In this document: positions 19,386 through 24,109 of the stretch, piece after piece
How positions within the stretch are numbered: position 1 is the stretch's first letter
Layout: each line of letters starts with the position of its first letter
Source of the DNA: Xylaria sp. FL1777
Lineage: Eukaryota > Ascomycota > Sordariomycetes > Xylariales > Xylariaceae
Reading direction: 5' to 3'
Length of the DNA: 24,109 nt
Assembly: GCA_022578965.1 (NCBI GenBank)
Contig: MU400906.1
Span: 1-24,109, forward strand
The notes under the pieces: generated by a model
Told to the model about the DNA's origin: nothing
The model's input: only the letters and a program-made list of their open reading frames with translations
Database searches by the model: none
Program-made: the position numbers and the translations under genes

Positions 19386-22300
19386 TCTTTATTACTAAGT
19401 TTTTAACTACTTTTTTTAGCTTATAAACTTTATTACTTTTGTTAGTTTTATTACTATGCAAAGTTTTTAAGCTTGCTAAGCTTTTATTGTTTGCTATAAT
19501 ATTACTGCTATTATAATTATAATAGCTTAAATAATTTAAGTTATATTAGCTAGTTTAGCTAGCTTAGCTAGCTTTAAAGTTAAAGTAGCTATAATGCTTT
19601 TAATATTAATTATATAGCACTTTTTTTTTTTTATAGCTTTTTTAGTTAGTTTTTTTATTTATAACTTTGTTTAATATTATTTGCTAATATTATAGCTTTT
19701 TTAAAAACTTTTTTATTTTTAGCTTTAAAAAAAAGCTATTTATATACTATAGCTATAAAACGTTTTTTTTTGCTTATAAAGTTTTTTTATTTTGCTTTAA
19801 TTAATTTAACTTCTTAATTAATATTAGTAGCTTTTTTTTTTTTAGCTAAACTAGTACTTTATAATATGTTATATTATTATAACTTTTATTTAGCAGCAAT
19901 ATAAATGCTTAAAAGTAAAAAATAATAGCGTTATTAAGTTAACTATTATATTTAGCTTGTTTACTTTTTTAGCTATAATTATATAGCTATTAAAAAGCTT
20001 TTATATAAATAATATTATAAACATAAAGTATATTAATATTAGCTTTTAGCGCGTTTATTGCTATAATAAGCTGCTTATGCTTTATTTACGTTTAAAAAAT
20101 GCAGGCTTTTTTTTTATTTGATTTAATGCTGCTATAATAAATAAAATAACTTAGCGCTTAGCTTAATAACTAAACTTATGCTATAGTACTGCTATAAATA
20201 ATAATTTAAGCTTTACGTTTATATTAAACGCATAAACGTTTAACTTTTTTTTTTATAACTTAAGCAAATAATATTTTTTTATTTAGCACATATTTGTGCA
20301 CTTAATAGTAAAGGTTTGCTTGCATTATAGCTAACTAAAAAAGCTTTACTTAGTTAGCTTTTAGTTTAGCTATATTATAAAATAACTTTTTATTTTATAA
20401 TAGTAATATTATTATTAAAAAAATTTGCTATATTTTTGTTTTAGCTAAAAAAGCGCTAAACTATAAAAAGGCATTATAAAACTGCTTTGCTAATGTATTT
20501 TTAAGTATATTTAATAGTATATAATATTTATTAATTATAATATAGTTTAAGCAAGCAATACTATATATATGCTTTAAATAGTATTAAAACGCTTTAGTAA
20601 TAATAGCTTTAAGCATAATAAAAATAAGCGCTATTAAAGTATTAAAAAGCTTAATAATATAAAAAACGTTTATAATAATTTAAGCTATTTTATATTACTA
20701 AACTAAGTTTTGCTATAGCAATAAAAAAAGCATTATTATAATTGTTATGCTGTTTAACTTAGCATATATAAACAATAAAAATAAAAAGCTTTTTTTATTA
20801 TTTGTGCTTATAATTTAAATAATAAAATTATAACTTATTTAAATAGCTTTAATAATTATTTGCTAGCTTAGCTAAAACTAAGCTATTAAGTTTTATAGCA
20901 TTTAATATAATTGCTAAACTATGTTTGTTTAAATTAACTAATAAAAATGCTTAATTTATACTTATGCTGTTTTTTTTTTAAACAGCAATATTTTTTTTTG
21001 CTTTATAAAAAAGCTTTGCATAGTTTTTAAGCTTAAAACTTAGTATTACTACACATTAACATTAAAAAATTACGTTTGCTGCTTTTTAGTATTAAATAGC
21101 GCTTATTAAAGCTTTTATTTATATATAACTTAAGCAATATATAATATATGTGCTGCTTATAAATTTACAATTTTATTTTAAAAGCTATTGCAGTTTTTAA
21201 AGCTTTGCTTTAAAATATAACAGCAAGCAATAGCAATAGTTAAGTGCTATTACGTGCTAACATTAATAGCTGCTTTAAGCAAGCAGCACATATAGTTTTT
21301 AAGCACGTACTACATTTTGTTTTTTGTTTAAGTTATAAAAAAAAAGCTTTAAAGAACTACGTAGTTTTTATTATTGTTTTTATTTTTTTGCGCAAAAAAA
21401 GCTACTGCAAACACAAGCTTATTATTTTTGTTTTTGTTTTCGTTTTTGTTTTCTTTGTTTTTTTTGTTTTTATTTTTATTTATGCTTTTTTAAAACAAGG
21501 CAAACTGCTTATACGCTTAACGCTAGTGCTTATATTAGCGCTTTTGCTTTTTTGCTATTTTTGCTTTTTTATCTTTTTTTTTTTCCTTTTTTTTTTTTAC
21601 TGCTTTAAGCCTTTTATAATAGCTAGCTATAAAATTAAAAGCTTATAAATATAAGCTATAATAAGCTATTAACTAAAGCTTTATTTATATAGTTTATTAA
21701 AATAAAACTATAAATTATAAGTATTAAACAAATAATTTTTTTATTTTAGTAAGCAAATATTAATATATTACTTTAAACGTTTGCTATATATAATACTTTT
21801 TATAATATTATATTATAAAGTAAATAAAGCTTTAATGTAAAAAAAAGCTTTAAGTACTATTAGCTTAAGTATTATAAATATGTAAGCTTAATACTTTTAA
21901 AGTTTGTTTTAGCTAACTATTAATAAAGTATATTAATATTAAAAGCTGCTTATAAAAATTATTAAAAAAAAACATATATTATTAAACTATGCTTATATAG
22001 TATAAAAACTACAGTATAGCTTTGCTTTTATATTTTTTGCTAAAAAACTATTAAATATGCAGCTTTTTATTAGCTATAATGCAATAAAATAGCTAAAAAT
22101 AGCTTAAAACATTGCTTATATTTTAATAATTCTACATATTAACTAAAAAAAAATGCTTAATAATATTATTGCTTAAGTTATTTTATAGGTTTGCTTAATT
22201 AATAAGCAATAATGTTTATTTATTAGCACTTTTAGCAAGCAGTAAATATAATAACTGTTTTATTAATACTGCTTTAGTTTTAAAAATAAGCTAAACAAAA

Positions 22301-23148
22301 ACATTATATAGCTTAAGCACTAAAAGCTAAATATTATTATAAAAAACTTTGTTTTAATGCTAATTAATAGTTTTTTATTTAAGCAAATTATAAGCAATAG
22401 TTATATTATATATATAAGCGCTTTAAACTTAGTTAAAAAGTATTAAAGCTGTTTTATTAAAAAATAAAGTTAAGAATTATTATATTATAAGCTATATTAA
22501 GAACTATAGCTTTAAGCTAGCTTTATATATAGCTAGCTTTATAAAGTAATGCTTTTATTGCATTACTATTATAGCTTTTTTAAGCTTTTAAAAGCTTTAA
22601 ATAAAAATAAAATAGCTAATAATTTTAAGTATGCTTAAAAAAATAGTTATATAATTTTTAGCTTTAGCTTATTTATTGTTTTTTATAATGCTTATTATTA
22701 TAAGCATGCTAATTATTATGTTTTTATATAATGTAATTTTAATTAAATAGTTTAAAATTATTAATAGAAAATTTAATAGTATTATATTAAACTAAGCTTA
22801 AAAAGCTTTATTGCTTAAAAATTATATAACTTATTATGTTTACTGCTTTGCTTTTATAAACTAGTTTTATTATTATTTAATTAAAATATATAAAAGCTAA
22901 GCGTTATTTTTATATTATTGCTTTATTTGCTATAAATATAAAAGCATTTAGCTAATATAGCTAATATATTAGTTTAAAAACTAAAGCTATATTTTAATTA
23001 CTTATAGCTTTATTAGTTTTAACTTTATTATATTATTATATATTAGCTTAAATAAAATAGCTAACTTAAGTTTTAATGTTTATATATTTTAATATATAGT
23101 ATAAATTACTTAGTGTACTTTTTTTTAAACTATTTGCTGCTTTTATGC
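19386..23148. other. Degenerate AT-rich DNA, no gene seen
   Basis: It is heavily biased to TA, AGCT and TTGC/GCAA words. The longest open frame of the window (134 codons, 21244-21648, plus strand) lies here. Its first 60 codons are mixed in composition and the rest is a Phe/Val-rich product of TTTTTG/TTTTTC runs, so I do not call it a gene. AGCTAGC clusters lie at 19546-19573 and 22515-22541. Confidence 0.5.
19546..19573. repeat. TAGC/AGCTAGCT palindromic cluster
   Basis: TTAGCTAG, TTTAGCTAGC and TTAGCTAGCTTT follow each other, giving overlapping self-complementary words. A similar pair occurs at 22515-22541. This may be only the outcome of GpC surviving in an A/T background. Confidence 0.6.
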
Positions 23149-23260
23149 TTTTTTTTTTTTTTTTTTTTGTTTTTTTTTTTTTTTTTTTTTTTTTTGGTTT
23201 TTTTTTATTATTTTTTTTTTATTTAAATTTTTTATTTTTTTTTTTTTTTTTTTTTTTTTT
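23149..23260 (+). repeat. Poly-T tract, about 110 bases
   Basis: It is almost pure T, broken by single G, GG, ATTA and ATTTAAA. It is among the longest homopolymer-like tracts in the window. Confidence 0.9.
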
Positions 23261-24060
23261 AACTTTAAGCCCTTAAGAACTATTGCTACTATATAAAAAC
23301 AAGCTTTATTAATGCTATTAAAATAATTTGCTAAATGCTTTATTTAGCTTATTTACTTTATAAAAAGGTTTGTTTTTTATATATTATTTTTAATTTTATT
23401 ATTTTTTTATGCTTAAAGTTAATTAAGCTAAGCTTAAACAAATATAAAGATTTAATAATGCGTTTTTATTATACTGCAGCAATAAAGTAACTTAAGCAAT
23501 ATAATGCTTAATAGTGTTTTAGCTTTATTTTTATTAAAAAGCAAAGCTAAAAAAGCTATTATATTAAGCATAACTTTAAACTATAAGCTTGCTATACAAA
23601 TAAAAAAAAACTGCTAGTATTATATGCTTTTTTGCTATAAGTTTATAAAATTTGCAGCGCTATGCTTTAGCTGCTTTTTAAATTATAAGTTTTTTTATTT
23701 ATAATAACTATAGTAATACTGCTACATTATAATAGCTTAGCAAGCTATATAATAATATGCTTAATATGCTAACTTATTAAAAACTAAGTTTTTTAAATAT
23801 AAAATAGCAGCTAAAATTAATAATAAAAAAACAAAAGTAGTAAAGTTATTTTATATATAAAAAAAAGCAAGTTATTAATATATAGTATTTAAAATATATT
23901 ATTGCTTTTTAAGTTTTAAGGCTTAATAAGCTTAGCTTTTTAAATATGCTATAATTTTTTGCTTAAAAACTATATAATAGCACATTTAATAAATTGCTAC
24001 TTAATATAAAGCTAAAAAAAATAAAAAGATTATAACTTATATTTTTTATAGTATAGTTTT
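23261..24060. other. Degenerate AT-rich DNA, no gene seen
   Basis: No gene, repeat or motif could be supported. The composition and GpC-rich survivors are like the preceding AT-rich stretch. Confidence 0.5.
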
Positions 24061-24067
24061 TTTCTTT

Positions 24068-24068
<1 letters not shown>

Positions 24069-24109
<41 letters not shown>
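24069..24109 (+). repeat. Terminal T run reaching the window edge
   Basis: At least 41 consecutive T run to the last base. The true length is unknown because the window stops inside it. Assembly breaks often fall in such runs. Confidence 0.9.

Noticed and set aside
19090..19461. Short open frames on both strands
   Set aside because: The minus one is poly-Lys from a T tract; the plus one has no family match.
1..24109. Mitochondrial or apicomplexan/organellar origin because of extreme AT content
   Set aside because: No rRNA, tRNA or respiratory genes are visible, and a nuclear-type chromovirus with transition-only decay fits a fungal nuclear genome better.

Overview
This window looks like a gene-free, extremely AT-rich stretch of a filamentous fungal nuclear genome. 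The reasoning rests on one recognisable element: the first 2.4 kb is the decayed pol gene of a Ty3/gypsy retrotransposon of the chromovirus type, with a C-terminal chromodomain. It stays in a single reading frame although it is full of stop codons. Apparent G-to-A and C-to-T changes with no indels are what repeat-induced point mutation (RIP) or a related fungal genome defence leaves. I cannot name the species. No intact protein gene, tRNA or rRNA could be supported anywhere in the 24 kb, and all open frames present are short, low-complexity or biased remnants.

Layout: (1) 1-3585, a Ty3/gypsy chromovirus, 5' end outside the window: partial reverse transcriptase, RNase H, zinc-finger/DDE integrase, GPY/F module and chromodomain, then a 600-bp tail with a possible antisense coding remnant, an A-rich tract and a putative 3' LTR of about 529 bp that holds a 38-bp tandem repeat. 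(2) 3586-8950, degenerate AT-rich DNA with a 131-bp-spaced duplication and a pair of inverted hairpin motifs. (3) 8951-10530, an A-rich strand segment with a 41-bp-arm inverted repeat and short tandem repeats. (4) 10531-12330, an abrupt switch to a T/C-rich strand carrying 22-bp and then 21-bp minisatellites. (5) 12425-13650, a 28-bp satellite of about 40 units with a conserved TAGCRGTTA core. (6) 13651-24109, more degenerate AT-rich DNA with an exact 60-bp tandem repeat at 16201-16401 and several long poly-T or polypyrimidine tracts. The window ends inside a T run.

The most interesting global signal is the sequence context of the surviving G and C. In much of the window nearly every remaining C follows G or A, and nearly every remaining G precedes C or T: TpC/GpA and CpC/GpG are almost absent while CpA/TpG are common. 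In a hand count over 13981-14400, of 32 C residues 22 are GpC, 8 ApC, 2 TpC and 0 CpC, and of 35 G residues 22 are GpC, 13 GpT and none GpA or GpG. Classical ascomycete RIP depletes CpA instead, so the mutagenic process here may prefer a 5' pyrimidine. The minisatellite block, the polypyrimidine tracts and parts of the LTR escape the pattern. Together, a dead chromovirus, satellites and an AT-rich gene desert fit a heterochromatic or regional-centromere-like domain, but that is inference.
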